Numbered from the stretch's first letter, positions 33,455 through 44,956 are shown. The stretch: 64,000 nucleotides of DNA from Anodontia alba (GCA_964016985.1 OZ024821.1:91130093-91194092), one strand, 5' to 3'. Notes: generated by a model from the sequence alone, not told the origin. Translations and numbers: made by a program.

Positions 33455-33753
33455 TTATCCCTTAAAGTGCCAATCACAACAATTGTCGTCTGCTTTGTCA
33501 TCTGCTTGTGATTTTAAAAGTCATTTTTGCAAACAGTGTGGACCCAGATCAGACTGCTCCTCTAGGAGCAGTCTCATCTGGGTCCACACTGTTGGACCCA
33601 GATCAGACTGCTCCTCTCGGAGCAGTCTAATCTGGGTCCACACTGTTTGCCGGTATGCAAAAATAGGTTTTAAAAGTTTGCAAGAATATTCAGCAGACGA
33701 CATAAACAGACGACATTTTCAGATGCAGTTTTTCTTGGCGCTTTAAGGGTTAA
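33455..33753. mobile_element. Family C variant with a doubled core hairpin
   Basis: C-type ends (CCCTTAAAGTGCCAATCACA and GGCGCTTTAAGGG, TTAA at 33750). The centre is the cassette found in A and B (GCAAACAGTGTGGACCCAGA), present twice in a row: two complete hairpins, each centred on GCTCCTCTAGGAGC or GCTCCTCTCGGAGC. Confidence 0.85.
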
Positions 33754-33802
33754 TATATTTTTACTGTTCAACCGTCATAGGATATCAACTACCTTATTTA
33801 CC

Positions 33803-34141
33803 TCCAGCCGGCCTCGGTGGCTCAGTTGGATGCACCTCGACTAGTGATCAGGAGGTTGTGGGTTCGACCCTTGCCAAGTCAGCAACATTCTTTCCTGAAG
33901 ATTTGATCCTGAAATATTTTCTATGGTCATTCTCTCCCTTCTGCTGATTCAAGAAGGGCAGTTGTCAGTTTCTGCTGATTTAAGAAGGGCAGTTGTCAGT
34001 TTCTGGCAAAAGAATGTGCACAATACTGGTTAACCGCTTAGAGAACTAAGCCTGTCCAGTAAGAATGTGGTTAGGTAAACTCACCGTGCTAGACATGACT
34101 CCACTGGGTTGACTAGGCTGTAAAACCTCAGCACAAACAAA
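33803..34141 (+). mobile_element. tRNA-headed SINE, copy 3, with 12-bp target duplication
   Basis: It starts CTCCAGCCGGCCTCGGTGGC. Target duplications ACCTTATTTACC lie at 33791-33802 and 34142-34153, so it landed at the outer edge of a B element. The body contains a local duplication of about 33 bp (AAGAAGGGCAGTTGTCAGTT appears twice around 33951-34004), which makes it longer than copy 2. Confidence 0.9.
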
Positions 34142-34436
34142 ACCTTATTTACCCAAATTATTTGGGAAGTCATGCCTGAGCACACTGATAAAGGAACAAT
34201 CTGATCTATTAGTCATTGAGTGAGCATTTTTTGAGCAAACTGCTAAAAAGCAATCTGATCTGTGTTAGTCATTGAGTGAGCATTTTTTGAGCAAACTGCT
34301 AAAGGAGCAATCTGATCTGTTAGTCATTGAGCTTTTTAAACACATCTAATGGTATTAGTCAAATGCACTTATTCATTTTTAGGATAAGTGATAAGGAGTT
34401 ATGGTGTCTTACTTTTTAGGGCAAATACAGTATGTA
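34142..34436 (+). mobile_element. Family B element with an internal tandem triplication
   Basis: Ends are ACCTTATTTACCCAAATTAT and CTTACTTTTTAGGGCAAATA. Inside, a segment of about 65 bp containing GTCATTGAGTGAGCATTTTT and AGCAATCTGATCTG occurs about three times. The SINE at 33803 sits on its left border. Confidence 0.7.
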
Positions 34437-34653
34437 AAATGTCCTAAGATTTTGAACACTTTATGCCATACTTTTTAGCTTAAATTTTGCTTTTTATGCA
34501 GTTGTTTTTTTTAAAATACCTAGTGGGATGGCAAACAGTGTAGACCCTGGCCAGACTACTCCTTTGGGTAGTCTGATATGGGTCTACACTGTTTGCATAA
34601 TTATGCCACTTTGTCAGAAACTTTGGTGTATGAAATTTTAGGACCTTTACCCA
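34432..34653 (+). mobile_element. Family E MITE
   Basis: Opposite orientation to the two other E copies. Full core hairpin with inner part ACTACTCCTTTGGGTAGT. Confidence 0.78.
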
Positions 34654-34921
34654 ATGTCACAGAGTGCTGTGATTTGTTGTGATACAATATAAAGGTCACA
34701 GTGTCATGATTGATTCTGATAGGGCAAAGTGATTTATTGGGAGCCTAAGAGAGAAATTATTTCACAATATCAGGCTGTGATTTTTGCATTTCATTAGAAC
34801 AAATCACCCTACAATGTAACAAAACAGACACCCTGTGAGGATACTGATATTTTAATCAAATCATTCACTTTCTACTTGGTATTCATGGATTCATAAAATG
34901 AGAGCAAAAAAGGACAGCCAA

Positions 34922-35020
34922 TACCATAATTAACCTATATATTTGGATACCTTAACTTTACACACTACTTGTCCTGAAATGCAAACAATGAAGCTGCACC
35001 ATTAGAAAATGGGTTTTTGG
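34922..35020 (-). mobile_element. Family B left-arm fragment
   Basis: ACCATAATTAACCTATATAT and ACTTGTCCTGAAATGCAAAC. Cut before the core by the next B copy. Confidence 0.6.
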
Positions 35021-35022
35021 GA

Positions 35023-35245
35023 TACCGTATTTACCCTAAATATTGTGACATCTTAACTCCTTACCATATTTGTCCTAAAATTTTTAAAAGTCTATTTTTA
35101 CTACCTGTTGATGTGTCTAAAATAGTGCTAGATGAGTGCCAAACAGTGTAGACCCTGATTAGATGCCACATTCTGCAACATCTGATCTGGGTCTACACTG
35201 TTTGCTCATGCCTGGAAGTCCCAATATTTAGGGTTATCAGGGGGT
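35023..35245 (-). mobile_element. Family B MITE, near consensus
   Basis: ACCGTATTTACCCTAAATAT to CCAATATTTAGGGTTATCAG, with full hairpin AGATGCCACATTCTGCAACAT. Confidence 0.85.
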
Positions 35246-35249
35246 ATTA

Positions 35250-35370
35250 TGAACACTGAGGGAATGCCAAAGAGTGCAGACCCTGATCAAACTGCTTCTT
35301 CAGATGCAATTTTATCTGGGTCTGCACAGTTTGCATAGGCCTATCTGTCTAAATATTTAGAATAAATATA
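35250..35370 (-). mobile_element. Family B right-half fragment with C/E-like inner arm
   Basis: AGTGCAGACCCTGATCAAAC with inner part CTGCTTCTTCAGATGCA, ending AATATTTAGAATAAATATAG. Confidence 0.6.
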
Positions 35371-35529
35371 GTTTATTTCTGGCCTCTAGATAAAAGTAAA
35401 GGAAAACTTCAAGGAAGTATTTTCTTCTTGTTTCTCCGCAATCTCATAATAATCATCTGGAAGAAACAACTCAAATTCTCAGAAAACATATTCCGATCAC
35501 ATTACAATTGAGCAATGCCATGGATAAAC

Positions 35530-35762
35530 TTGTATTCAAGGCATGTGCAAACAGTGAAGACTCAGATTAGCCAGCAAAGCAGTAGTCTGATCTGTGCCTT
35601 TGTTATACATCAATATATTCTACAACATCCCATGATTCTGTAAGTTGAGGGCAAAGACCCTGATTAGAATGTGTGGATGCATAGACTGATCTGTTCCTTT
35701 GCAGTCTGCATATGCCCAAAAAGCACATCTTCACATGGTCTGGCTCAATTATATTGCTAACA
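35530..35762. repeat. Two family L pieces
   Basis: GTGCAAACAGTGAAGACTCA and, inverted in part, GATGCATAGACTGATCTGTT with CATATGCCCAAAAAGCACAT. Confidence 0.5.
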
Positions 35763-35964
35763 TTTCGCATGCTGGGTAAAAATTTCAACAGACAACACTA
35801 TTTGTTTTTAATATTATTCCCAGAAAATAGGCTTTGACATTTCATGCAAATTATCTCCTAGGGAGACAATCTGCATGAAATGTCAGAGCCTTTTTTGGGG
35901 GAAAAAATAGGGAAAATATTATCTTCTTGTCTGCTGAATTAGCCCAGACACTGGCAAAGGTTAA
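35763..35964. mobile_element. Family G MITE
   Basis: Palindrome across TCTCCTAGGGAGA. Ends CTGGCAAAGGTTAA. Confidence 0.8.
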
Positions 35965-36371
35965 GACTGAAGAAAGTATAATTTAGCACAACCAGATAAA
36001 ATTTTCCAATATTTTCTTATGCTTCTTTACAAATGATTATGAGTAATTAACTACAATGTTTGGTAATTATAGTGACAAAATAGAAAACAACTCTCATCCT
36101 TATGCACTAGTGACTGATAACCATGGCTCAAATCACCTCCACTGGGAAATAAGGTGTATGGATCTTCTTCAAGAACCCCAGCAACCCTTCAAGAAACCCT
36201 GTTTTTTTTTGTCCCTAACCGCTAAAATTTTAAACAGGATATATAATCCTGTTGCTTTTGGTTCCAAGATTAACTCAGCACTCATCCGGTACTGTCCGGA
36301 TGATACCCTAACCTACCCTATCGGTGAGATGAAGACAGATTTAGGAGGACTGGTTGCAAATGACCAGTGCA

Positions 36372-36584
36372 TTAACCCTTGTCATGCTGAATAAATTAGA
36401 ATGCTAAGCCCACTTCAATTTTCAGCCAATCAGATTACTTGATCCAGGTTGTTTATTGCAATTCACATATTTAATGGCAAATAGTGTAGATCCAGATAAG
36501 TTGGCTGCCTCAGAAGCCAACTGACCTGGCTCTACAGTGTTTGTAAATGCAGGGCATATCCGGGTTCAGCAGGATCAGGGCTAA
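36372..36584 (+). mobile_element. Family A MITE
   Basis: Left TTAA, right CTAA. The hairpin carries GCTGCCTCAGAAGCC at its loop. Confidence 0.85.
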
Positions 36585-36961
36585 GATAAAAAGTGTGTAC
36601 TAATGAATGTCAGTTGGAACTGCAGAGAGTATGCTTTAAGCTCTCTTACAGACTTGCAAGCAAGCTGTAAAGCTCCACAGCATCATTTTTAAAAGTTTAT
36701 TTGGTTTTTGATCCTGGACATGCCACCATGTATAGATGATTAATGTACTTTTGCTGGTAAAAGTGAGCTTCTGTAGAAAAGTGGTAGCATATAGGAATGA
36801 GTCCAGCAGCCATGTGTCAATCCCTGGCTGGTAGTTTGGATTTTTACAAGCTGTTTTTTGTACTGAAATGGCTTCAAATTTGAAAAGTCTGTTGTTGTTT
36901 TTTTTTAATAAACTGCCCAGTTGTGCTAAATTATGTCTTTTATGGAGAAATAAGAACGCTA

Positions 36962-37110
36962 TTAACACTTAGCATGCCGGGTAAAAATATCAGCAGATGA
37001 CAGTTTGAAATATTTTTCTTCTTTTTTCCAGCCTATTTTCTGGGAAAAATAAGAAAAATATCATCAGTTTGTCATCTGCTGAATTTGCCCAGGTAAGTGG
37101 TAAAGGCTAA
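36962..37110. mobile_element. Family G MITE with palindrome deletion
   Basis: TTAACACTTAGCATGCCGGG to GTGGTAAAGGCTAA, 149 bp, with most of the central arms missing. Confidence 0.75.
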
Positions 37111-37447
37111 TATATTGATCTCTCGAACAACAAAGCTTTCCTAAGCTCTGTATTTTTCATCCTTAATTTCGAAATCTGCCTACAATTATGTATCAATGCA
37201 AAATGTCTTTTTCTCAGTTTTTGCATTTATTTATCTTACAAATGTTGATTAAATTTTATATACTTTTATATCCAAGTTAGTTTAAATATTAATCATGCAC
37301 AAAAATGCAAATTTCAGGCTTTGACATTTTTCTCTGCCATAGCTCCGGATAAGCAGGTGTGTCCACATAGATATTTCTACAACTTATCCATGAAAACATA
37401 TTTTGTGTTGAGGAACTCCTAATGAGTTCCAAAAACATATTTTTTCA

Positions 37448-37822
37448 TGGGGAAGTAGTGTATTTGATCCAATTGCTGCACATACCCCTATAAGCGCACA
37501 GTTAAGCAATTTTGTAGTCTTCAGATTACAGGCCATGTATCTACTTCTTTTATAAAAGCATAATATGTTTTGGTACTCATTTGAATTGCCTTGACTTGTC
37601 AAGGCAATTCAAATGAGTACCAACAACATATGCTTTTAAAAAGAAAAACAGACAAACATTGCATAACTATCATTCAATACAATATCATTAAAAAAATCAT
37701 TAAATAAGTTCTCTGCTCATTATTCCTTCAAGTGTATCAGTATTAAGAGGATATTTCACTACAAATTTTTTTCTAATGATTGTTTAAAACTTAAAGGCAC
37801 AGTGCAGTAATAAGGGTGAATA
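37448..37822 (+). mobile_element. Family N element with complete palindrome
   Basis: CATACCCCTATAAGCGCACA to GGCACAGTGCAGTAATAAGG. Perfect stem around TTGCCTTGACTTGTCAAGGCAA. Confidence 0.7.
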
Positions 37823-38007
37823 CGGTAACAATAATTTTTGCTTCAAAAAAGTGCCTTATCTGGAGCTATGTTCTCAGCTGTTCATGGTCATATAGTTTCA
37901 CTCTGATGCAGTCAGGATCTTCACTGTTCAAGTGATGGTCTGACAGCATTATGTCCAAATTAGTGGTATGATGAAATGTATTATAATGAAGTACCAGTGT
38001 TTATGAG

Positions 38008-38254
38008 AAATGGATACACTTTCAAGGGAGACAACTCTGACAAAAAAGTTTTGCTTCCGTTCTAAATATGGGTCTACTCTAAAAGGAAAGAATTTGCTTG
38101 GCAGCAAAAGAAAGAATTTGCTTGGCAGCAAATTCTGTCTTTTTAGAGTAGATCCCTTTTCAGACAGGTATTTGTGTAGGAAAGCTAACAGGAAGTAACA
38201 TAGGTTGTCTCCCTTGTAAAATATGGCATTTTTTTTTTTTTTTTTTTTTTTTTC
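38008..38254. repeat. Family K repeat followed by a T run
   Basis: AATGGATACACTTTCAAGGG. AAAGAATTTGCTTGGCAGCA is duplicated inside. A run of about 25 T (38228-38253) closes it. Confidence 0.65.
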
Positions 38255-38328
38255 GCTTTAAATATTTTATGCTTATTAAGTTGCTATGCTAAGTGCATGT
38301 ACTGGCATTTTTATTACCAGTTGAAACT

Positions 38329-38485
38329 TTAACACTTACCATGCTATCGGCAGATTCAGCTGACAACAAACTGGTGATATTTTTCTTTTATTTTTCCTAG
38401 AAATACCTTTTCCCAGGCAAAATTTGAAAAAAAATATTTCAAAATGTTGGCTGCTGAAATTCTTATCCAGCATGCAAAGTGTTAA
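38329..38485. mobile_element. Family G MITE with palindrome deletion
   Basis: TTAACACTTACCATGCTATC to CCAGCATGCAAAGTGTTAA, TTAA on both sides. Confidence 0.77.
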
Positions 38486-39034
38486 GATGCAGATTTCAAC
38501 ATTTTGTTGTCAAGCTAGTAATATTTAATTTTGAATATTTTTATTGTTGGTTAGCTCTGTTGTATTTTCTATTGTTTTTTTCTTTACTAGGAAACATTAT
38601 TTTATATTGTGATACCTTCATTAATGTTTTGTTTAAACACTTAAATTGCTAAATTTAAATGTTAGAGTCTCTCCAAATAGACATTGAGTTTATGATCTAT
38701 GCCACCAACACAGACCCAGATCAAATCAGAATCTATTGATACACAGACTGATCAAAGTTTATGCTGCGGGCATATGTCATCATAAGGTAAGTTTCTACCT
38801 GGAAGTACTCATTAGCAGATGACATTTGAAAATATGTTCTTATTGTCTTCCCATTTCTCATGAATCATCTCCTTTGGGCATTGTTCACATGAAATAAACC
38901 CTAATTAAACCATGTTTGCCATTAATCCAGCAATTTGGCAGAGATGTTGCTAATACAGTGCACCATCCTTCAGATCGGGACATTAACTGGAGGGCCCCTT
39001 AGCAGGGAGAAGCATGAAGCATCCCCTGTGCAGG

Positions 39035-39254
39035 TTAACCCTGGTCCTGTTGAACCCGGATATGCCCTGTCTTTGCAAACAGTGTAGATCCAGATCAGTT
39101 GGCTTCTGAAGAAGCCAAATGATCTGAATCTGCACTGTATGTATATCATTATGTGAATTTGTATGAAGAACCTTGATCAACTCCAAGTAATCTGACTGGC
39201 TGAAAATTAGAAGTGGGAGTAGCATCTTAATTTATTCAGCATGAGAAGAGTTAA
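39035..39254 (-). mobile_element. Family A MITE, partly re-duplicated downstream
   Basis: TTAA at both ends. Its right part from 39113 is repeated in tandem at 39376 together with non-A flanking DNA. Confidence 0.85.
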
Positions 39255-39630
39255 AGTGTAGTGTTAGTTTTCCATCCTGCAAAACCATGGGTAAAGGTTG
39301 AACATGACTGACTGTGGTAATGGTAAAAAGAAAAACTGCAGTCCAAAAATCACTGTTATTCCCAGTGGGTTTCTTAGCCAAATGATCTGAATCTGCACTG
39401 TATGTATATCATTATGTGAATTTGTATGAAGAACCTTGATCAACTCCAAGTAATCTGACTGGCTGAAAATTAGAAGTGGGAGTAGCATCTTAATTTATTC
39501 AGCATGAGAAGAGTTAAAGTGTAGTGTTAGTTTTCCATCCTGCAAAACCATTGGTAAAGGTTGAACATGACTGACTGTGGTAATGGTAAAAAGAAAAACT
39601 GCAGTCCAAAAATCACTGTTATTCCCAGTG
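39113..39630 (+). repeat. Tandem duplication, 263-bp offset
   Basis: 39113-39367 and 39376-39630 are almost identical; I see one difference (ACCATGGGT versus ACCATTGGT). The unit holds half of an A element plus about 110 bp of flank. It is a recent local duplication because the copies have hardly diverged. Confidence 0.9.
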
Positions 39631-39819
39631 ACTAAGAAACCTCATCTGTCATCTGCTAATTTCATTTTTAGCATTTTATGGGTTAACTGTCCATTATTCT
39701 GTTCTCACTTGTTTTGTATTGTACAGTAATTTATTTATAAAACTTTGAGAAAACTATTAAAATTATTCTAATATTGTCATCAGAAATTTCACTTTTTCCA
39801 TTACAATATTGAATGCAAG

Positions 39820-40253
39820 TATGGGACAGCAAGGCTTGAGAAAACAGTGTAGACTAAGATCAGATACCATAAAATGAGGCATCTGACCTGAGTCTACACT
39901 GTTGGCCTCTCATCTAGCATGTTTTAGACACATCCACAGGTAATAAAATTGACTTAGGAGAAGTATGGCAAGGAATTTAAGAGTCTAGGTCCAGTTGTTC
40001 AAAGCGTCGTTAGATTAACAAGCTCATTAAGGGTCATTTCGTTAACTGTTTTAGCGGATTCAATATACAATATTCTGATATTTTTTGCTGAAAAAATGTG
40101 GAGTAGCTTTTGCACTGCAAAAGCTACTCACATTTTTTCAGCAAAAAATTTCAGCATATTTGCGTATCACTTGAGGTAAATTTTAACGAATCGTTAACTA
40201 ACGACGTCGTTAGCTTTGAACAACTGGGCCCTGAATACTTAGGGTAAATACAG
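39820..40253 (+). mobile_element. Family B MITE split by an F element
   Basis: The B left part (39820-39986) stops at AAGAGTCT and the right part (about 40231-40253, CTGAATACTTAGGGTAAATA) resumes after F. Confidence 0.8.
39987..40231. mobile_element. Family F MITE inside a B element
   Basis: GGTCCAGTTGTTCAAAGCG to CTTTGAACAACTGGGCCC. The hairpin GTAGCTTTTGCACTGCAAAAG has a longer centre than in the other copies. Confidence 0.85.
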
Positions 40254-40593
40254 TACTCCTTAACCAATACGAACAAGGCTTCCTACTCATTTTAGGATCA
40301 CAAATCTGACAGGAAGCACATTTGAGACTAAATGCTATTTATCTAAATAAGACAACCTAGTTTCAATAGTGGCAGCAATTTGAGTACCTACATGAGCAAG
40401 TAACTGGCCACTTTCTCATATACAGTCTAAATTTTGCAAACCTTAGTTTGCATGAGCTCTTAGTACTAAGTATATATTATATTTTTGATTGGATAACCCC
40501 TTTTTATGCAATGGACGTCAAAATTCAAATATGGAAGAGTTAACCTGTATTATTCAGAGATTAAATGGTCAAAAAATTGTTAGCAATACTGTA

Positions 40594-41077
40594 TAAAGGG
40601 TATCTGAAAAGTAGTGACAATAGTGGTAGGTTTAATGAAAGGTTTACCTGATCAAAAAAAAAGTCTGCTTCAATCCTTCAAAGAACCGTATCTGCATGTG
40701 CACATACTTTTCCAGTTTTTACCCAATCAGAAAAAGCCTTACCAAAAGCTTCTTTCGGTATACTGTTTATTGGCTTATAGGCTGGAAAAGTGCATTACCA
40801 ACTGCACTATGCAACTTAAAAAGGTTACTGCACATATATCCTTGATGAAGGATTAAGTGCAGTTACAGGAGACTTCAAACATTCCATCACTATGGCTGAA
40901 CTATGAGCTGGTGCACTGTCGTGCAAAAGACAGATTCCAAACACACCTGTCTGTGGACACTTTGTAGCATAGTACTGAACACTGGTCAGAACTTGCTTTT
41001 TGTAAAATATTTCAGTAGCACTCATGAAATTTTTCAGAAAAAATAAGGCAGGATGTTGATTTAGAATGAGCCCTTTG
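40594..41077 (-). pseudogene. 5'-truncated mariner transposase remnant
   Basis: Minus-strand translation around 40850-40960 gives PQTGVFGICLLHDSAPAHSS, the mariner catalytic block around the second aspartate, which is kept here. The lower end (about 40594-40616, AAGGGTATCTGAAAAGTAGT) looks like the mariner 3' terminal repeat. The helix-turn-helix half and the first catalytic motif are missing. A run of about 20 A sits at the truncation edge (41078). It differs clearly from the element at 54.9 kb, so it is a separate mariner lineage. Confidence 0.7.
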
Positions 41078-41117
41078 AAAAAAAAAAAAAAAAAAAATGG
41101 GAGACTTACATATTCTG

Positions 41118-41395
41118 CAGATAAACACTGTATGCCACTCATCCAACACTTTTAACCCTAGTCCTGCTGAAGACCAATATACCCTGCTTCTGAAGAAGCC
41201 AACTGATCTGTACCTGCATTGTTTGCCATTAAGTATGTGAACTTATGGCAACAATCCACATCAAGCAACCTGATTGGCTGAAAATTAGAAGTGGGTGTGG
41301 CATCTTAATTCATTCAGCATGACAAGGGTTAAGACACATTAGTAAGTTAAATTATTGTTGAAGTTATAGGACAGGTATGGTAAGGGGTTAATGTA
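41118..41395 (+). mobile_element. Family B remnant split by an A element
   Basis: Left flank ATAAACACTGTATGCCACTC and right flank AGACACATTAGTAAGT, then GGACAGGTATGGTAAGG. Confidence 0.7.
41152..41332 (-). mobile_element. Family A MITE nested in a B element
   Basis: TTAA at both ends. The flanks (CCACTCATCCAACACTT on the left and AAGACACATTAGTAAGT on the right) are contiguous parts of B. The first hairpin arm is deleted. Confidence 0.88.
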
Positions 41396-41424
41396 AACAT
41401 AGCAACAGATAATGCACTTTCTTC

Positions 41425-41575
41425 ATCCGAAAACTGCTGATTTCTTATTACTCAACGAAAACATATGTTGTGGTACTCATTAAAAGTGCCTCAATGAGGC
41501 ACCTCTAATGAGTACCCACAACATATGTTTTCGTTGAGAAATAAGAAAAATATTATGTGGATACCCCTCTTATCT
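41425..41575. repeat. Family H element
   Basis: Stem AAAACATATGTTGTGGTACT to complement, centre GTGCCTCAATGAGGCAC. Flanks TCTTATTACTCAACG / CGTTGAGAAATAAG are also inverted. Confidence 0.78.
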
Positions 41576-41579
41576 GTAG

Positions 41580-42040
41580 CTATGTGTAAACCAATTTTTA
41601 GGTTAAACACAACAGTTATAAGTTATACTCCTCTGAATAAAAATCTAAAAGATTTGGAAACAAAGAACATACAAATGAACAAAATTATTCTTTTCAGAAA
41701 CTGCTTCAAGGACAGAAAAAAGATAATGTGTTTCATTTCACTGAATTCAGTAAATAGATACATGTACAGTAAGAAATCTGACTTCTACAAAACATTAATT
41801 GTAAGTAGAATATATTTACTACATAAGGATATATTTAGAATGAAATCAGTCACAACATAAATATTGCATTATGTTAACATCACAGTACTGATAAAATGTT
41901 TCTTTGGCACACCATCATTGAGCTCCCTGGTGCTAAGTTTAATTAGTACAGTACTGCATGGCCTTCCTCCACTTCATGGTAGGGGCATAAAGACAGATCT
42001 ACAGCACTAATGCATTTCAGACTAAACTCAGAGGAAATGC
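41580..42040. other. Unique AT-rich sequence
   Basis: An accidental 111-codon lysine- and isoleucine-rich frame lies here; nothing recognised. Confidence 0.4.
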
Positions 42041-42797
42041 TTTCTCATGCTGTGGTGCAGTTACAATGTGCCTTGATGCAGCTTAGTTTCTATTTTCTCA
42101 TGACACAATTCAATTAAACTATTTTCTCCTGTGGCTTTATTACATGCTTTTCTCATGACCAGTTTAATTATAGTTTTCTCCTAATAAAGATCTAATACAA
42201 GTTCCTTATGACAATCAATTAAACAATTTTCTTGTCGAGTGGTTCACTTTTTCATGAAGTCGCTTTTCATTGATTCACTGGATAGTAGTCAGTGTCCACA
42301 AACCAATCATTGATTCACTGGGATGCTATGTTAACACATACTTACAAGTGTCCATATCACGAAAGTAAGGAATTCACTGATCTTAGCACAATAACCAGGA
42401 GTTGCTGAATGAAGCCCATGGGGAAACAGTCTCACTATAAAACCCACTGTTCATTCCAACTCATTGTTCCTTGACAAGTTATTAAAGGCAAAGACATCGG
42501 CTACCCTTGGCTATGGAATTTCATTTTAGCACAAATGTACGGCAAATATATTTCTAAACTAATCCACAGAACTAATCTACTATTTACAAGGGTTCGGTGG
42601 GTGCGTGAAGAAAGTTTCAGCATGAAGTTCACTGTTCCGCATCATGATTTTGAATGATGCACAATTCTGGAACCCAAAAGAGGGTGCACCAAAATTGAAT
42701 TCATTGGTGTGTTAATTATAACAGAACACGTCCATTGGCCTGAAGTTGAAAGGAAACCAAACAGGAAGTAAAGAAAGGAAATTCTGATGTTCCAGTC

Positions 42798-43011
42798 TTA
42801 ACCATTGTCCTGTTGAATAAATTAAGATGCCATACCCACTTCTAACTTTCAACCAATCAGATTACTTGATCCAGATTGTTGCTATAAATTCAAATACTTA
42901 ATTGCAAACAGTGCAGATCCAGATCAGTTGGCTTCTTCAGAAGCCAACTGATCTAGATCTACACTGTTTGCAAAGACAGAGTGTATCTGGGTTCAGCATG
43001 ACAAGGGTTAA
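42798..43011 (+). mobile_element. Family A MITE
   Basis: TTAA at both ends, full hairpin. It splits a degenerate ATGATGCAGCTCAATTA repeat field. Confidence 0.88.
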
Positions 43012-43296
43012 TTTTACAGTGTTCCCTTGATGCAATCTAAATGAGTTCCCATGATACAGCCCAACTATAGCATTTTGTCATGATGCAGCTCAATGACAGT
43101 AATCTCTTGAAAAAATTAAATAGAAGGAGATTCTTATAATAAGACCCAACTTTTTCTCATGATGCGGCTCAAAACTGTGCTGTGTCCCCAGTTGCATCAT
43201 GATGTAATTCAATTATTATATTGTATCATGACCTGGCTCAATCAAAGTGTTTAAATTAATTCAGCTTCATCATATCATTTCCATGACCAGGAGTTA

Positions 43297-43497
43297 TTAA
43301 CCCTTGTTAAGCTGAACCCGGATATACCCTGCCTTTGCAAACAGTGTAGATCCAGATCAGTTGGCTTCTGATCTGGATCTGCACTGTTTGCCTTTCAGTA
43401 TGTGAATTTATTGCAACAATCTGGATCAAGTAATTTGATTGGCTTGCAATTAGAAATGGGTATGGCATCTTGATTAATTCAACATGAGAAGGATTAA
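43297..43497 (-). mobile_element. Family A MITE
   Basis: TTAA at both ends. The hairpin is shortened to CAGTTGGCTTCTGATCTGG. Confidence 0.85.
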
Positions 43498-43859
43498 GGA
43501 GTAGTATTTGATGAAAACTCAGGGATAACTCTCTCCAATTCTCCGTAATAACCTATAACATTGGAAGCAACTCAGTGAGGTACCCAGGCATACGTTTTTA
43601 GGAAGATATAAGAAAAATTATTCCAGAGTTATCATCAAATATGTCTCCTTGACATCTACTGCTCTGATGCAGCTCAATTATGTTTCTTCATGATGCAGCC
43701 CAGTTACAGTACTTCCATGATGCAGTTTGATAATAGTGTTCCTTATGATGAGGCACTATTACCAGTGTATGCAGAACAGTCAGCGCCTATAAATCAAATG
43801 TATCAGTTACACTGAACAAATTAATTTTGGTTTGCATCTGATGTTGTTATACCTTTTAA

Positions 43860-44074
43860 TTAACCCTTGTCCTGCTGAACCCAGATATACCCTGCCTTTG
43901 CAAACAGTGTAGATCCAGATCAGTTGGCTTCTGAAGAAGCCAACTGATCTGGATCTGCACTCTTTGCAATTAAGTATGTGAATTTATAGAAAAAAATCCT
44001 GATCAAGTAATCTGATTGGCTGAAAATTTGAAGTGGGCGTGGCATCTTGATTTATTCAGCAGGACAAGGGTTAA
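43860..44074 (-). mobile_element. Family A MITE
   Basis: TTAA at both ends and a complete hairpin. Confidence 0.9.
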
Positions 44075-44079
44075 TGATT

Positions 44080-44950
44080 TCAAATAAATATGGGTAAGGC
44101 TACAGAAAAACTGTCCTTATTCAAACTGTGAAGGTCCAGTTCTACCTTAGTAGCTGTGAACTTTGAAAACACATAAATGTTTTGCATCTTGAGTAAAACA
44201 TGCAGATGACATTTTGATTTTTTTTTTTTTTTTTTTTTTTTGTGCGTGCTTTTCCCACAAAATACAGCCAGTTTTTCAATGATAAGGTTCAAACTGTGGA
44301 AACTGAAGAATCAGTGAAGTATGAAGCAGAGTAAATTATTTCATACTGATGAAACAGAGATAATTACAAGGTTTCAAGCTGTGAAGTAATACAAAACAAT
44401 TTCATCACTGGTAGGGTTTGTAATTTTTAATTAGTTTCCATCATGAACCTTTAAAGCCCTGAATTTAAATATAAACAGAGAACAATCTCTCTGTTACAAT
44501 ATCCTAAATCATGGCATGGAGATGACTTTCCCATGTGCTAGGCTTACACAGCACCATAGCAATTTATACCCTTGACCCCTGAGGCCCAGGCTAGGGGTAA
44601 AAAATCTGGCTACTTCGTTTTGTCTTTTGTGCTATCCTCTCATACACTGTTTTCTAATTTTTACCAAATTTGCTGTATGCCTTTCCCAAGTGCTTGACTT
44701 GCACACATCCCCACTTCCAAAAGTCCAGGCCAGGGGTCAAAAAGAGAAATTTAGCCACTTCATTTTGTCTGTCATGCTGGATCAAAGGTCAGACCTGACT
44801 ATTTATGCTGTTTCTTCCTACACTGTTGGATGGATTGCAACTGAATTTACTGCATAGCTTCCTAAAGTAGCACCATAATGAGTTCTGTCTGAACTTCTGG
44901 GGCACAAGACAGGGGTCAAATGATCAAATCTTGGTTATCTACACACTGAC
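44080..44950. other. Mostly unique sequence
   Basis: A T run at 44218-44241. From 44500 a diverged tandem pattern with TTGACCCCTGAGGCCCAGGC and CACTTCATTTTGTCT suggests an old pearl-like body of two or three units without ends. Confidence 0.4.
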
Positions 44951-44956
44951 CTCTTT

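Larger units (their letters stand above)
42040..43760 (+). repeat. Degenerate field of TCATGATGCAGCTCAATTA repeats
   Basis: Variants of CATGATGCAGCTCAATTA followed by about 15 other bases occur at 42.06-42.24, 43.02-43.26 and 43.64-43.75 kb. Two A elements and unique sequence split the field. Confidence 0.5.

Noticed and set aside
33417..33746. 109-codon frame with repeated GPRSDCSSRSSLIWVHTV
   Set aside because: It is the translation of the doubled hairpin in a C-variant MITE; the same peptide appears at 56.88 kb from the same repeat.
36056..36394. 112-codon plus-strand frame
   Set aside because: Its end runs into an A element (the peptide ends in the translated TTAACCCTTGTCATGCTGAA). Composition is not protein-like and no splice logic is seen.
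40614..40856. 80-codon plus-strand frame
   Set aside because: It is antisense to the C-terminal part of the truncated mariner transposase.
41525..41860. 111-codon plus-strand frame
   Set aside because: It starts in an H palindrome and continues in AT-rich DNA with K/I/N bias; no domain is recognisable.
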